From: an uncultured Granulosicoccaceae bacterium
GTDB taxonomy: Bacteria; Pseudomonadota; Gammaproteobacteria; Granulosicoccales; Granulosicoccaceae
Assembly (NCBI GenBank): GCA_937957915.1
Contig: CALGNZ010000022.1
Location: forward strand, 33,501 to 97,500
Length of the DNA stretch: 64,000 nucleotides
Reading direction: 5' to 3'
In this document: one piece after another, positions 43,793-53,524 of the stretch
Layout of the letters: every line of letters begins with the position of its first letter
Position numbering within the stretch: position 1 is the stretch's first letter
Position numbers and translations under genes: made by a program
Notes under the pieces: generated by a model
The model's database searches: none
Told to the model about the DNA's origin: nothing
What the model saw: only the letters and a program-made list of their open reading frames with translations

Positions 43793-44485
43793 TTATTCGC
43801 GTTGGCCGAAAATGGCTGTGCCAATGCGAACCATAGTTGCACCTTCGGTAATTGCAGCCTCCATGTCTGCGGTCATGCCCATGGAAAGGGTGTCTACAGT
43901 CGGGTGACTGGATTGCATCTCCTGGAAGAGGTTATGCAATTTACGGAACACTTTTCGCTGCTCGTTGATATCGTTTTGTGGCGCGGGAATGGCCATTATT
44001 CCGCGTAGAGTCAGTCCGTTCATCTCTGCCACGGTGGTTGCGAGAGCGTCCAGATCATCCGGGGTGCATCCGGATTTACTTTCTTCCGCATCTATATTTA
44101 CCTGTAAACAGACGTTCAAGGGGGGTAGATCCGATGGTCGGTGCGCCGACAGACGTTGCGCTATTTTCTCTCTGTCAATGCTTTGCACCCAATCGTAGGT
44201 GGCGCTGATCAGCCGTGTCTTGTTCGACTGAATGTGTCCAATGTAGTGCCATTCAAGAATCAGATCTGAAAGGGCTTCCCGTTTGGCGGCACCTTCGTCG
44301 GCATAGTTTTCGCCAAAACAGAGCTGCCCGCATGCTGCGGCGGCACGAATCATTTCATCCGGCTTTCTTTTGCTAACAGCAAGCAACCGAACGCTGCCGG
44401 CTGGACGCTGGCATGTTTGCTCAATTTGAGATATCCGGTTCGTGATTTGTGACAGATTGCCCGCAATCGTCGAGTCTGTTGCCAT
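43793..44485 (-). CDS. yggS: PLP-binding homeostasis protein, YggS family
   Basis: A single-domain PLP-binding protein (fold type III barrel) that controls free pyridoxal phosphate and amino-acid balance in the cytoplasm. The PLP Lys is in LLAVSKRKP; FGENYADEGAAKRE and WHYIGHIQSNKT are family signatures, and SMGMTADMEAAITEGATMVRIGTAIFG ends the domain. A TTG at 44536 is in frame; the ATG at 44485 gives ~230 residues, the usual size. First gene of the minus-strand operon, divergent from pilT, as in Pseudomonas. 206 bp separate it from tal. Confidence 0.94.
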   Translation of the reverse strand: MATDSTIAGNLSQITNRISQIEQTCQRPAGSVRLLAVSKRKPDEMIRAAAACGQLCFGENYADEGAAKREALSDLILEWHYIGHIQSNKTRLISATYDWVQSIDREKIAQRLSAHRPSDLPPLNVCLQVNIDAEESKSGCTPDDLDALATTVAEMNGLTLRGIMAIPAPQNDINEQRKVFRKLHNLFQEMQSSHPTVDTLSMGMTADMEAAITEGATMVRIGTAIFGQRE

Positions 44486-44643
44486 GAATTGCCGCTCGTT
44501 TAGCTTAAATGTGTGAATGCGTTGCAGGCTCGGCAATAGATGTTAATTATTTTGCCGGATAGTCGATAGCACCTAGAAGAAGCGGCGTCATAACAGTAAG
44601 CCGCAGCCAGAAAAAATACTATCGATTATTATCGGGATTGCCA

Positions 44644-45681
44644 ATGGATATCTCACAGCTTCTGACGTTCAGCGTGAAAAACGGTGCATCTGACCTGCAT
44701 TTGTCTGCGGAGCTTCCGCCGATGATACGTGTGGATGGTGACATACGTCGGATCAACGTGCCAGAGCTTGACGCTGGTGCCGTGCAGTCCATGGTTTACG
44801 ACGTTATGAACGATAAGCAGAGAAAAGAGTTCGAGGAAAAGCTCGAAGTCGACTTCTCGTTTGAACTGCCTGACATTGCCCGGTTTCGTGTAAACGCATT
44901 TAATCATGCGCGTGGAACAGGCGCTGTATTCAGAACGATTCCGAGTGAAGTGTTAACGCTCGAGCAAATTGGCGCACCGAGGATTTTTCAGGATATCTCA
45001 GAATTTCCCCGCGGGATCGTATTGGTTACCGGGCCTACTGGCTCTGGTAAGTCGACTACGCTGGCGGCGATGATGGATTATAAAAATGAAACAGAGTTAG
45101 GTCATATCCTGACTATTGAAGATCCGATCGAATTTGTGCATCAAAGTAAAAAGTGTCTGGTCAATCAGCGCGAGGTGCATCGGGATACACATGGCTTTAA
45201 TGAAGCCTTGCGGTCAGCGTTGCGTGAAGATCCGGATACGATTCTGGTTGGTGAAATGCGTGATCAGGAAACCATCAGTCTGGCACTGACCGCGGCGGAA
45301 ACCGGGCATTTGGTTTTTGGCACTTTGCACACCAGTTCAGCGGCTAAGACTATAGACCGGATCATTGACGTATTCCCGGCTGGTGAGAAACCAATGGTGA
45401 GATCAATGTTATCAGAATCATTGAAAGCAGTAATCTCGCAAACCTTGTTGAAAAAGAACGGTGGTGGTCGCGTTGCAGCGCACGAAATTATGATGGGTAC
45501 GCCTGCAATCAGAAATTTGATTCGTGAAGACAAGGTTGCTCAGATGTACTCAGTGATTCAAACCGGGCAGGCGACTGGAATGCAAACACTTGATCAAAAT
45601 TTGAAGGAGCTTGTGCAAAAAGGCCTGGTTAGTGTCGAAGATGCGAAACGTAAAGCGGCCAATCCGGATTCTCTTGGCTAG
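44644..45681 (+). CDS. pilT: Type IV pilus retraction ATPase PilT
   Basis: A hexameric cytoplasmic ATPase that retracts type IV pili. PAS-like N-domain, then Walker A GPTGSGKST at about residues 130-138, Asp box TIEDPIEFVH, Walker B ILVGEMRDQET, His box GHLVFGTLHTSSA, and the C-terminal AIRNLIREDK motif (AIRNLIRE) required for retraction. 345 residues. A TTG at 44638 is in frame, but the ATG at 44644 gives the family's normal N-terminus (MDISQLL). Followed by pilU after 56 bp. Confidence 0.97.
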   Translation: MDISQLLTFSVKNGASDLHLSAELPPMIRVDGDIRRINVPELDAGAVQSMVYDVMNDKQRKEFEEKLEVDFSFELPDIARFRVNAFNHARGTGAVFRTIPSEVLTLEQIGAPRIFQDISEFPRGIVLVTGPTGSGKSTTLAAMMDYKNETELGHILTIEDPIEFVHQSKKCLVNQREVHRDTHGFNEALRSALREDPDTILVGEMRDQETISLALTAAETGHLVFGTLHTSSAAKTIDRIIDVFPAGEKPMVRSMLSESLKAVISQTLLKKNGGGRVAAHEIMMGTPAIRNLIREDKVAQMYSVIQTGQATGMQTLDQNLKELVQKGLVSVEDAKRKAANPDSLG

Positions 45682-45737
45682 CAGTTCTGAACACCGAGTT
45701 ACAGTCAGCCAATCGATTTAGTAAGTAAGAGAACACG

Positions 45738-46910
45738 ATGGAAAACGATTCAGCTAGAAAGTATCTCTACAGCCTGTTGCTTAAAATGCAGCAGCAGGGA
45801 GGGTCGGATCTTTTTGTTACGGCGGGTGCTCCTCCCAGCATGAGGCTGCATGGAAAAATCACACCGCTGACCGACAAAAAACTCAGTCCACAGCAGACAA
45901 TGGCGTTGTCATTATCTGTAATGGAAGACAAAGAACAGACTGAGTTTCAGTCAACGCAAGAGTGCAACTTTGCCATCAGTGTGCCAGATGTTGCACGTTT
46001 TCGTGTTAATGCATTCGTGCAACGTGGCAGTGCCGGAATGGTCATACGCATCATCGGCTTTGAAGTGCCTTCCCTGGAGAAGCTTAATCTGCCTGTCGTG
46101 CTTAAAGAAGTGGCGATGATTACTCGTGGGCTGGTGATATTTGTAGGTGGAACCGGCTCTGGTAAATCAACAAGCCTGGCTGCCCTGATTGACTATCGAA
46201 ACGAAAATAGCAAAGGCCATATAATTACCATCGAAGACCCGGTTGAATTTGTCCATCAGCACAAGGGCTGTTTGGTAACGCAGCGGGAGGTTGGCACCGA
46301 CACCGGTTCGTTTGAGGTAGCACTCAAAAACACCTTGCGACAGGCTCCTGATGTCATTCTGATTGGTGAGATTCGCGATGAACATACGATGGAACACGCG
46401 ATAGCGTTTGCTGAAACAGGCCACCTCTGTCTTGCGACCCTGCACGCCAACAACACCAATCAGGCAATGGATAGAATCATCAACTTCTTCCCTGAAGAAC
46501 GACGCAACCAGTTGCTGCTTGATTTATCCTTGAACTTGAAGGCTGTAATTTCTCAGCGTCTGCTCGCGACACCAAGCGGTGACGGGCGTCGTGCAGCTGT
46601 GGAGATATTGCTCAACTCACCTCTGATGTCCGAGCTGATCAAGAAGGGTGAGATTCACGAGATGAAAGAGCTTGTCAAGAAATCGACCGAGCAGGGTATG
46701 AAAACCTTTGATGAGGCGATTTATGAATTGATAAAAGCTGGTGAAGTCACGATGGAAGAAGGCATGCGTAACGCTGACTCTGTCAATGATCTTCGTCTGC
46801 GCGTCAAGTTGGGTGAATCCAGTAGCGCCGGCGGTGCCGTAGAGGAAGACGATGGCGGCGGGTTGCAGCTAACCGACGAAGACGACGACGATTACAAGAT
46901 GGTTTCTTGA
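45738..46910 (+). CDS. pilU: Type IV pilus retraction ATPase accessory PilU
   Basis: A PilT paralogue that works with PilT in pilus retraction. Walker A GGTGSGKSTS near residue 137, TIEDPVEFVH, Walker B ILIGEIRDEHT and TGHLCLATLHANN are present, and the fourth motif reads LNSPLMSELIKKGE, typical of PilU rather than the AIRNLIRE of PilT. 390 residues with an acidic tail (EEDDGGGLQLTDEDDDDYKMVS). AAGAGA precedes the ATG. Convergent with pyrC'. Confidence 0.96.
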   Translation: MENDSARKYLYSLLLKMQQQGGSDLFVTAGAPPSMRLHGKITPLTDKKLSPQQTMALSLSVMEDKEQTEFQSTQECNFAISVPDVARFRVNAFVQRGSAGMVIRIIGFEVPSLEKLNLPVVLKEVAMITRGLVIFVGGTGSGKSTSLAALIDYRNENSKGHIITIEDPVEFVHQHKGCLVTQREVGTDTGSFEVALKNTLRQAPDVILIGEIRDEHTMEHAIAFAETGHLCLATLHANNTNQAMDRIINFFPEERRNQLLLDLSLNLKAVISQRLLATPSGDGRRAAVEILLNSPLMSELIKKGEIHEMKELVKKSTEQGMKTFDEAIYELIKAGEVTMEEGMRNADSVNDLRLRVKLGESSSAGGAVEEDDGGGLQLTDEDDDDYKMVS

Positions 46911-46975
46911 TACGCTTAAGATCTGCTGTTGTACGAATTGCAGATCGTTATCCTGCCTTATCTAATGATGAAGAC

Positions 46976-48259
46976 TCACTGTCGCTGAATTGGCAGTGGG
47001 TTGCCGTCAACATAAACCCCATGTAGTTCGCCGTTGAACAGCCATCCCTCGTAAGGGCTATTCTTGCCGTCACTCAACATCGATGCTGTTTGAAACTCCC
47101 ATTCGGCATCGGTATCGACGATACTCAAGTCTGCTGGTGCCCCGGTTGCAATAGCGCCTTGTTTCAATCCAAAGCACCTGGCAGGGCCAGACGTTGCCCG
47201 CTCAATCACCGAGCTCAGTGGAATACCGCTGTCGGACGCCAGTTTCAATAAAAGCCCCAGATAACTATCGAGGGATGAAATGCCAGGTGCACTCTCTGCG
47301 AAGGGTGTCTGCTTGCTGTCTGTGTCGTGCGGTGCGTGGTTGGAGCAGATTGCGTCGATCATTCCGCTTTCTATTCCCTCGCGCAGTGCATCGAGGTCTC
47401 TTTGAGATCTAAAGGGCGGTGACGTGTGGCAGTTCGAATTGAAATCACTGGTATCCATTTCAGTTAAAAACAAATGATCAATACCCGTGTCAGCGGTTAT
47501 ATTTATATTATCCCTTTTTGCCTGGCTGACCAGCTGTACGCCACGTTGTGATGACAGTCTTGAAAAATGCACTGATGCATTGGTTTGGTAACAAAGTTCA
47601 ATCAGCTGTGCGAGTGCCACGGTTTCAGCGGCCGCAGGTATGGCGCGAAGACCGAGTCTGGTAGATACAGAGCCCTCGTGTGCAACGCCGTCTGACAACC
47701 AGCGATCTTGTGGTGCGATGATCAGTTTTAGCCCGAACCCCGCGCTGTACTCCATCACACGGCGGATTACCTGTGTGTTGTGCATCGGAAAATCGCCGTT
47801 GCAAAAAGCGACACACCCGGCTTCAGCCAGAGTAACCATCTCCCCCAGGTGCTCTCCCTGCAACCCTGCTGTTAAAGCGCCAATCGGTAGTACTTTAATG
47901 CCAATAGCGGCGTCTGCTTTTCGTTTTATCAGCTCGACAGTGGCTGTTTCGTCGGTTACCGGATCAGTGTCCGGGGCGCAAAAAATAGTGGTGATTCCTG
48001 AGTGAGCCGCGGCATTAGCCTCACTGGCTATGGTGGCAGATTTCTCGTAGCCCGGTTCCCGGAGGCGTGCGTAACAGTCAATCAATCCTGGGATAACGAG
48101 CTTGCCATTTGCATCGATCGTTTCGTCAGAACCGGCAGTTTGCTCTGAGGCATCGCCCGTACCGCTTATTAATCCGTTATCAATCCGTATAGTACCGTTC
48201 ACAAACCCGCTGGAGTCGGGGGACAAATAGTTACAGTTTTTGATCGTAGTGCTGGTCAC
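46976..48259 (-). CDS. pyrC': Dihydroorotase-like PyrC' (probably non-catalytic)
   Basis: Has the dihydroorotase fold and lies directly after pyrB. In active enzymes the N-terminal motif is D-x-H-x-H-x-R; here it reads DCYARLREPG, so both zinc-binding His are replaced (Tyr and Arg). The later ligand region VHFSRLSS lacks the His of the usual HxS motif. The C-terminal SNHAPHD segment remains. This matches the inactive PyrC' (PyrX) of Pseudomonas, which holds aspartate transcarbamoylase in an active dodecamer instead of catalysing the dihydroorotase step. 427 residues. A true pyrC must lie elsewhere. Confidence 0.92.
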   Translation of the reverse strand: MTSTTIKNCNYLSPDSSGFVNGTIRIDNGLISGTGDASEQTAGSDETIDANGKLVIPGLIDCYARLREPGYEKSATIASEANAAAHSGITTIFCAPDTDPVTDETATVELIKRKADAAIGIKVLPIGALTAGLQGEHLGEMVTLAEAGCVAFCNGDFPMHNTQVIRRVMEYSAGFGLKLIIAPQDRWLSDGVAHEGSVSTRLGLRAIPAAAETVALAQLIELCYQTNASVHFSRLSSQRGVQLVSQAKRDNINITADTGIDHLFLTEMDTSDFNSNCHTSPPFRSQRDLDALREGIESGMIDAICSNHAPHDTDSKQTPFAESAPGISSLDSYLGLLLKLASDSGIPLSSVIERATSGPARCFGLKQGAIATGAPADLSIVDTDAEWEFQTASMLSDGKNSPYEGWLFNGELHGVYVDGNPLPIQRQ

Positions 48260-48325
48260 ATCATGCCCCGGTATGGTTGTCAGGGAGACAATTGATGTCA
48301 GTTGCGCGGTGAGTTTGGATAGTTT

Positions 48326-49348
48326 TCATGCTCGTGATTGTGCCAGTGATTTTTCCACGTTACCCATTGCGATTGACATTATCGCCATACGGACTGCTAT
48401 ACCACCCGTTACCTGCTCAAGAATGATTGACTGCGGGCCATCAGCGACACTCGCCGCTATTTCGACTCCGCGGTTAGTGGGGCCCGGGTGCATGACAATC
48501 GCGTCCGGTTTTGCTATTCGCAAGCGATTCTCGTTAAGGCCGTAACTGCGATAGTACTCGTCTTCAGTAGACAGCAGGGCCGAGCGCATTCGTTCTTTTT
48601 GTAACCGTAAACCCATGATGACATCAGCGCCTTTCAGCGCTTTGTCAAAATTGTGTTCGATTTGCACACCCAGGTCTCTGACTGTGTCGGGCAGCAGTGT
48701 TTTAGGGCCGACTGCTACTATCTCGCCTGCTCCGAGAATATTGAGTGCGTGTATTTGTGATCGTGCGACGCGTGAGTGAATAATGTCGCCGACGATGACA
48801 ATCTTAAGGTTGTTAAAATCGCCCTTTTTTCGTCGAATCGCAAACATGTCAAGCATTGCCTGCGTCGGGTGAGAGTGCTGGCCATCGCCGGCGTTAATAA
48901 CACTGATATGTTGTTCGACATGCGAGGCGATAAAGTGTGCAGCGCCGGATGCGGAATGTCTGACGACAAACATATCGCATTGCATAGCCTGCAGGTTGCG
49001 CAGGGTATCGAGCAGTGTTTCACCTTTACTTGCCGACGATACGCTTACGTTGATGTTCAGTACATCGGCAGATAGTCGTTTGGCTGCCAGTTCAAACGTT
49101 GTACGTGTCCGAGTGCTGTTTTCAAAAAAGAGGTTAGCAACCGTTTTACCCCGTAACAACGGAACCTTACGTGCGGCCTGATCACCAAGACCGCCGAATG
49201 AGTCGGCGGTATCGAGAATGTCGACCAGCTTGTCTCGAGACAGCCCCTCTATGGACAGAAAGTGCTTAAGATCACCTTCATCTGTCAATTGTAGATCGCG
49301 AGCACCTCGCGACATAATTTCAGGTTTTTTTATTGGAGATGCTGACAT
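48326..49348 (-). CDS. pyrB: Aspartate carbamoyltransferase catalytic subunit
   Basis: Catalyses carbamoyl phosphate + aspartate to carbamoyl aspartate, the committed step of pyrimidine synthesis. Carbamoyl-phosphate motif [19 protein letters not shown], the loop [27 protein letters not shown], and [12 protein letters not shown] near the end. 340 residues, including the ~20-residue N-extension seen in class A enzymes of Pseudomonas that bind PyrC'. The ATG overlaps the pyrR stop by one base. Confidence 0.97.
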   Translation of the reverse strand: MSASPIKKPEIMSRGARDLQLTDEGDLKHFLSIEGLSRDKLVDILDTADSFGGLGDQAARKVPLLRGKTVANLFFENSTRTRTTFELAAKRLSADVLNINVSVSSASKGETLLDTLRNLQAMQCDMFVVRHSASGAAHFIASHVEQHISVINAGDGQHSHPTQAMLDMFAIRRKKGDFNNLKIVIVGDIIHSRVARSQIHALNILGAGEIVAVGPKTLLPDTVRDLGVQIEHNFDKALKGADVIMGLRLQKERMRSALLSTEDEYYRSYGLNENRLRIAKPDAIVMHPGPTNRGVEIAASVADGPQSIILEQVTGGIAVRMAIMSIAMGNVEKSLAQSRA

Positions 49349-49848
49349 TAAATGCTTTTCACGACCAGGCTGAGGTCATCGGTAAGTTTAATAGTTTCGT
49401 TTTGTTCGAGTTGCATCTTGCGGCCAACTACATCGGCACAGACCGGCAGTTCACGGCCATTGCGCTCGACTAACGCCGCCAGAATGATTCGCTCAGGACG
49501 GCCAAAATCGAATATTTCGTTCATTGCAGCTCTGACAGTTCGTCCGCTATACAGCACGTCGTCAACCAGAACGATGGTTTCGCCGTCGATGCTGTAGGGA
49601 ATATTCGAGGCACCCACCCGAGGGTGCAGTCCAATTCGGCTGAAATCATCGCGATAGAAAGAAATATTGAGTTCGCCTACCGGGTGGTCGATTTCCAGTA
49701 GCTTTTGCAGGTGATGGGCAATTACAACCCCGCCTGTTTTAATACCGACAATTTTTGCCGTGTCTTTATTGATCAGTGAGCGAAGCTCCTGGCTCATGCG
49801 TTGCAGCCACAGTAGTACTTCGTCACTGCTGATGTCATTCGAATTCAT
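49348..49848 (-). CDS. pyrR: PyrR bifunctional pyrimidine regulator / uracil phosphoribosyltransferase
   Basis: A small PRTase-fold protein. The PRPP-binding motif is [39 protein letters not shown] and the substrate loop are typical. In Bacillus PyrR binds pyr mRNA to attenuate transcription; in Pseudomonas it is reported as a regulator of pyr genes. 166 residues. It overlaps ruvX by 14 bp and pyrB by one base, so ruvX-pyrR-pyrB are translationally coupled. I did not find an attenuator hairpin inside this tightly overlapping set. Confidence 0.94.
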   Translation of the reverse strand: MNSNDISSDEVLLWLQRMSQELRSLINKDTAKIVGIKTGGVVIAHHLQKLLEIDHPVGELNISFYRDDFSRIGLHPRVGASNIPYSIDGETIVLVDDVLYSGRTVRAAMNEIFDFGRPERIILAALVERNGRELPVCADVVGRKMQLEQNETIKLTDDLSLVVKSI

Positions 49849-50410
49849 TGTTGAACCATTGATTCAGGATGATGGCAGCGGCGACCTTGTCAAGATCTTC
49901 GCGTTGTACCTTCTTACGGTTGCCACGGCTGCGATTTTCAGCGAGTAGCCGAGCCGCTTCGATAGAACTGTACCGTTCATCGCAGCGATAAACCGGTATT
50001 TTATAGCGGTTGCGAAGTTTTTTTGAAAATGCAGCGCTTAACAACAGCTGTTGGTTGTTGCCAATTCCCTGTTGTTTGCCTGTTGATTGCCGGTGATTTT
50101 CCGGTGATTCAGCGTGTTTCGGAGCGTTTTGTTCCTGGTTCTCCTGGTCTGGCAAGGGCAGGCCCACAACCAATCCGGTGGGTTTCCACTCGTTAACGCG
50201 CTCGTCAATGTGATGCCACTCTGGCCTGCCGTTGATATTGCGTATTACGGTCAACGGGTTTGCGCTTTTTGTATCGCTATGGCCCACGGCCAGGCCGATG
50301 CGCTTTTGGCCAAAATCGAAACAAAAGTAAGTGCCGGAAGCAGGGCACGGGTTGTCTGGATCGGCCGTGGGGTCTGGCCTCGCCTGGTCGGTATTTTCTG
50401 TGCTATGCAT
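49835..50410 (-). CDS. ruvX: Putative pre-16S rRNA nuclease / Holliday-junction resolvase-like RuvX (YqgF)
   Basis: An RNase H-fold enzyme that trims the 16S rRNA 5' end. Conserved motifs: FDFGQKRIGLAVG (catalytic Asp), VVGLPL, the second acidic site CDERYSS (Glu), and DKVAAAIIL (Asp). Between VVGLPL and the next helix there is an insert of about 30 hydrophilic residues (NQEQNAPKHAESPENHRQ) where the usual protein has a short loop, and the N-terminus has ~25 extra residues. 191 residues compared with ~140 normally. Overlaps yqgE by 8 bp and pyrR by 14 bp. Confidence 0.94.
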   Translation of the reverse strand: MHSTENTDQARPDPTADPDNPCPASGTYFCFDFGQKRIGLAVGHSDTKSANPLTVIRNINGRPEWHHIDERVNEWKPTGLVVGLPLPDQENQEQNAPKHAESPENHRQSTGKQQGIGNNQQLLLSAAFSKKLRNRYKIPVYRCDERYSSIEAARLLAENRSRGNRKKVQREDLDKVAAAIILNQWFNNEFE

Positions 50411-51047
50411 GTCCGACGTCGCCGCTCATAAGAGAGAAATCTATTCCTATCGATTTTGCCGCCATATTAAATTTCTGCTCGCAGTCTTCGTGGAAAATGA
50501 TCTCTTCTGTGGCCTTACAGGTTAACCAGGAGTTACTGGCGATCTCTGACTCGAGTTGTCCGGCAGCCCAGCCTGCGTAGCCGAGCAACAACAGGTGTGA
50601 TGTCGGTCCCTGTCCTCGTCCTAAATTGGCTAAATGCACAATTGAACTGCTTATGCCAATGCCGAATTCGTTTGAATTGTAGCGATCAGCATTTGCCTGT
50701 TCGAGATCGTCGTGGTCGTTATCTGCAGGGTCTTTGTTGAATGCTTTATCTGGCTTTTCAGTACTGTGCTGTGTGGAGTTCGGTATTGGGTTGTCGGCGC
50801 ACAAAATAAAACCGCGTTCTTCGTCTACCGGACCGCCCTGGAATACCGGGACTGATCGTCGTGTTTTGTCGTTGCAGTCGATTTTAAGTTGATCGTAGAT
50901 ATCGCCTGAAACCATTTGCGTGTGGCGATTAATGACGAAGCCTACCGCTCCCGTGTCACTGTGCTCGAAAATGTAAGTGATAGATTTGTCGAACCACGAA
51001 TTGGCCAGCGTTGGCATCGACAAAAGAAAATGATGAGTCAGATCCAT
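50403..51047 (-). CDS. algH: YqgE/AlgH family protein
   Basis: A cytoplasmic DUF179 protein; AlgH was described as a regulator of alginate in Pseudomonas, with unclear biochemistry. The family signatures are HHFLLSMPTLANSWFDKSITYIFEHSDTGAVGFVINR, FQGGPVDEERGFILC, and LLLGYAGWAAGQLESEIASNSWL. An insert of about 35 hydrophilic residues (HSTEKPDKAFNKDPADND) sits in the middle, making it 214 residues compared with ~187. It lies between tonB and ruvX, in the same order as in Pseudomonas. Confidence 0.94.
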   Translation of the reverse strand: MDLTHHFLLSMPTLANSWFDKSITYIFEHSDTGAVGFVINRHTQMVSGDIYDQLKIDCNDKTRRSVPVFQGGPVDEERGFILCADNPIPNSTQHSTEKPDKAFNKDPADNDHDDLEQANADRYNSNEFGIGISSSIVHLANLGRGQGPTSHLLLLGYAGWAAGQLESEIASNSWLTCKATEEIIFHEDCEQKFNMAAKSIGIDFSLMSGDVGHA

Positions 51048-51278
51048 AGTCGATTATTGCTCGTTTGCAGTCTCGCGAGTCTACCAAATACTGAGTTGGC
51101 AGAACGACAATCTCAGCCAGAAATCTCGACGATCCTACCATTTATCGTGGCGGGCAATTGTATTATGGATTTTCAGACCCTGTCTGAGCGGAGGGTTCAT
51201 GTCATGGCGCGATGCGGTTCTGCGCTGGCTCAGACAGGCGCCTACCTCATTTTAATTGAACATCACACCGCATTGTCG

Positions 51279-52214
51279 TTAATAGCTGTAAAGGGAGTGT
51301 TCACTGCTGAACTGCCACGTGCGTGTTATATAGATCACATCGGTTTCTCGCGCCAGGCGGTTAGACATTGGCGCGAAGGGCTCGGCCAGCTTTACAATAT
51401 TCACGGCGGCGTCGTCCAGTTCGGTGATGCCGGAGGAGCGTTTCACCGCTATTTCAGTGATTCCGCCATGCTGGTTGATTCCAACCACCAGCACCAGTGA
51501 GCCGCTGACCTTGTAGGCGATTGATGGATAGTTGAGGTTGCCCACACGTTCCACCTTCTTCACCCACTCCAGCATATAGTTAGCGGCAGTAGACTCTTTT
51601 GTGCTTGCGGTTACATACAGCGTTTTCGGGCGACTGGCGTGCTCTTCCAGTTCCTGGTCAAGCTCTGCGGTCAACCGTGCGATTTCCATTCTGGTATTGA
51701 GTGCTTCGGCTTCCTTCGCCTCTATTACTTTATTTACCTGTTTTTGCTCGTGCTGGTCCGCAATTTGGTGGTCAGAGAAAATTTGTGTTATCGAGTCATT
51801 TGCCGCTGTCCGGGTTTCGTCAGGAGAACTGGCTTTTACCAGCTTTGGTGCCTCACCAGTGTTCTTATTTGTCTCGGTTCCGGAAACCGGCGCAGTTTGC
51901 CTTTTCGGTGACTCACTGGTGCCACCGCCCAATTGCGAGTGTTCTGCAAGAAACTTTGCCGACTCCGGTTCGCTGACGTTTGTCTCATTGACCAGTATCA
52001 CATCCAGAGATGGCGGTATGTAGCGCTCGCGTATGTCCTCGAACGTGACACCGAAAATTATGGCCAGATGCAGTACACCCGCCACGATAATTCCCGCCAG
52101 CAGTACAGTGGACGGTTTTGGGTCGGAGTCTGCGTCTGTATCGGCACGCACGACACGCGATTGCTCGCGTGGTGTCAGGGTCGGCCAGTCAGGGGTTGAT
52201 AGTGTTTGGTTCAC
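51279..52214 (-). CDS. tonB: TonB-family energy transducer
   Basis: An inner-membrane protein that transmits proton-motive energy to the outer membrane. TM at about residues 37-57 (VLLAGIIVAGVLHLAIIFGV), then a periplasmic linker with a helical Glu/Gln-rich stretch rather than a long Pro-rich one, and a C-terminal TonB domain (YPSIAYKVSGSLVLVVGINQHGGITEIAVKRSSGITELDDAAVNIVKLAEPFAP). The start is GTG. In Pseudomonas aeruginosa the equivalent gene, tonB3 next to algH, affects twitching motility. 231 bp separate it from algH. Confidence 0.93.
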   Translation of the reverse strand: MNQTLSTPDWPTLTPREQSRVVRADTDADSDPKPSTVLLAGIIVAGVLHLAIIFGVTFEDIRERYIPPSLDVILVNETNVSEPESAKFLAEHSQLGGGTSESPKRQTAPVSGTETNKNTGEAPKLVKASSPDETRTAANDSITQIFSDHQIADQHEQKQVNKVIEAKEAEALNTRMEIARLTAELDQELEEHASRPKTLYVTASTKESTAANYMLEWVKKVERVGNLNYPSIAYKVSGSLVLVVGINQHGGITEIAVKRSSGITELDDAAVNIVKLAEPFAPMSNRLARETDVIYITRTWQFSSEHSLYSY

Positions 52215-52352
52215 CTGAATAAAGGTAGACCAAAGACAGAGATTTTTTTACCCACCGATGTTGATTGAGTACCCGGCAAGAACTCAAATTATTCGGGTCT
52301 CGTCTTTTGTTTTGCGGAGCTCGCCCGGCCGACGTTGTTTAGAGCCGAGTTG

Positions 52353-53297
52353 TTAAAGCCGCTCCGCTATGACATCCATAAACTGACCTCCGATATCGAG
52401 CCCGACTTGAGCATTGAGTTCTCTGGCGCAAGTGGGGCTGGTGACGTTGATTTCAGTAACCCAGTCGCCAATGACATCGATTCCGGCAAACAATACGCCT
52501 TTTTCCAAAAGGACTGGTCCAATAGTCTCTGCGATTTCCCGGTCTCGATCAGACAATGGCATGGCAATGCCCTTGCCACCAGCGGCCAGGTTGCCGCGAG
52601 TTTCACCGGCTGCCGGCATGCGGGCAAGCGAATGTGACACCGGCTTGCCGCCAACGACCAGAATTCGCTTATCGCCTTTGACAATTTCCGGAATGTATTT
52701 TTGCGCCATGATCTGCGTGCTGCCGAAGTCGGTCATGGTTTCAAGCACAACGCTGATATTAGGGTCGTCTTTTTTCAATCGAAAAATTGATGAGCCGCCC
52801 ATGCCGTCGAGAGGTTTGACAATGATGTCCTGAAACTCTTCGTGGAAACCGCGGAGCTTGTCGTTGTTGCTGGTAATAAGTGTTGGCGGACAGCAATGCG
52901 GGAACCATGCGGTAAATACTTTTTCGTTTAAGTCGCGCAGGGCTGCTGGATTATTCAGCACCAGGACACCGTCGTCGCTTGCACGCTGCAAAAAGTAGGT
53001 GGTAAATACGTAATCCATATTAAAAGGAGGGTCGAGCCTCATCAATATGCAATCGCAGTCTCCCAGCGGCTGATCGGTGGGCGTGCCCAGGTCAAACCAG
53101 TGTTCCGGATTATCCTGTACCTTAATGTCGCGCATGGTGGCTGACGCCTTTCCATCTCGCATAAACAAATCTGTTCGCTGAAAGTATTTCAGTTCCCAGC
53201 CACGCTTTTGCGCTGCGAGCATCATCGCCAGTGTTGTATCTTTTTCTACCGTGATGGACTCGATCGGGTCCATCAATATTCCTATGGTTGTAGGCAT
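52353..53297 (-). CDS. gshB: Glutathione synthetase
   Basis: An ATP-grasp ligase joining gamma-glutamylcysteine and glycine. Signature segments: N-terminal IGILMDPIESI, LGDCDCILMRLDPPFNMDYVFTTYFLQRA, VKPLDGMGGSSIFRL (ATP-binding loop), YIPEIVKGDKRILVVGGKP, AAGGKGIAMPLSDRDREI and INVTSPTCARELNAQ. 314 residues, normal length. It opens the minus-strand series gshB-tonB-algH-ruvX-pyrR-pyrB-pyrC', divergent from the pilI-like gene. Confidence 0.97.
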   Translation of the reverse strand: MPTTIGILMDPIESITVEKDTTLAMMLAAQKRGWELKYFQRTDLFMRDGKASATMRDIKVQDNPEHWFDLGTPTDQPLGDCDCILMRLDPPFNMDYVFTTYFLQRASDDGVLVLNNPAALRDLNEKVFTAWFPHCCPPTLITSNNDKLRGFHEEFQDIIVKPLDGMGGSSIFRLKKDDPNISVVLETMTDFGSTQIMAQKYIPEIVKGDKRILVVGGKPVSHSLARMPAAGETRGNLAAGGKGIAMPLSDRDREIAETIGPVLLEKGVLFAGIDVIGDWVTEINVTSPTCARELNAQVGLDIGGQFMDVIAERL

Positions 53298-53524
53298 AGT
53301 CGTGTCAGGCTCGTAGTGGCTTATATCAGTACGCTATTGTATCGCCTCTCCGTGACGGGTTCGTCTGTAATGTGTTATTTCTCTAAGTCTTTGAAAAATA
53401 TATTATAATGCTTGAATTTAGCTGGAAATAAAGTTGCTCGATACTATTTGTTAAGATAAAGTCAGTCGGCTAATCTGTTGTGCTTTCCGGGCGAGTGGTG
53501 TTACAGATCTATCCGGGCCGCAAT
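53298..53524. promoter_or_regulatory. Divergent promoter region gshB / pilI-like cluster
   Basis: An AT-rich stretch with a perfect TATAAT within ATATATTATAATGC near 53399-53412, the best -10 candidate, but no good -35 at 16-18 bp. The TATAAT core is part of a palindrome and could serve either strand. Confidence 0.4.

Noticed and set aside
50916..51500. A 194-codon plus-strand frame across the algH/tonB junction
   Set aside because: It runs antisense to two clear genes, has no ribosome site and its product resembles nothing.
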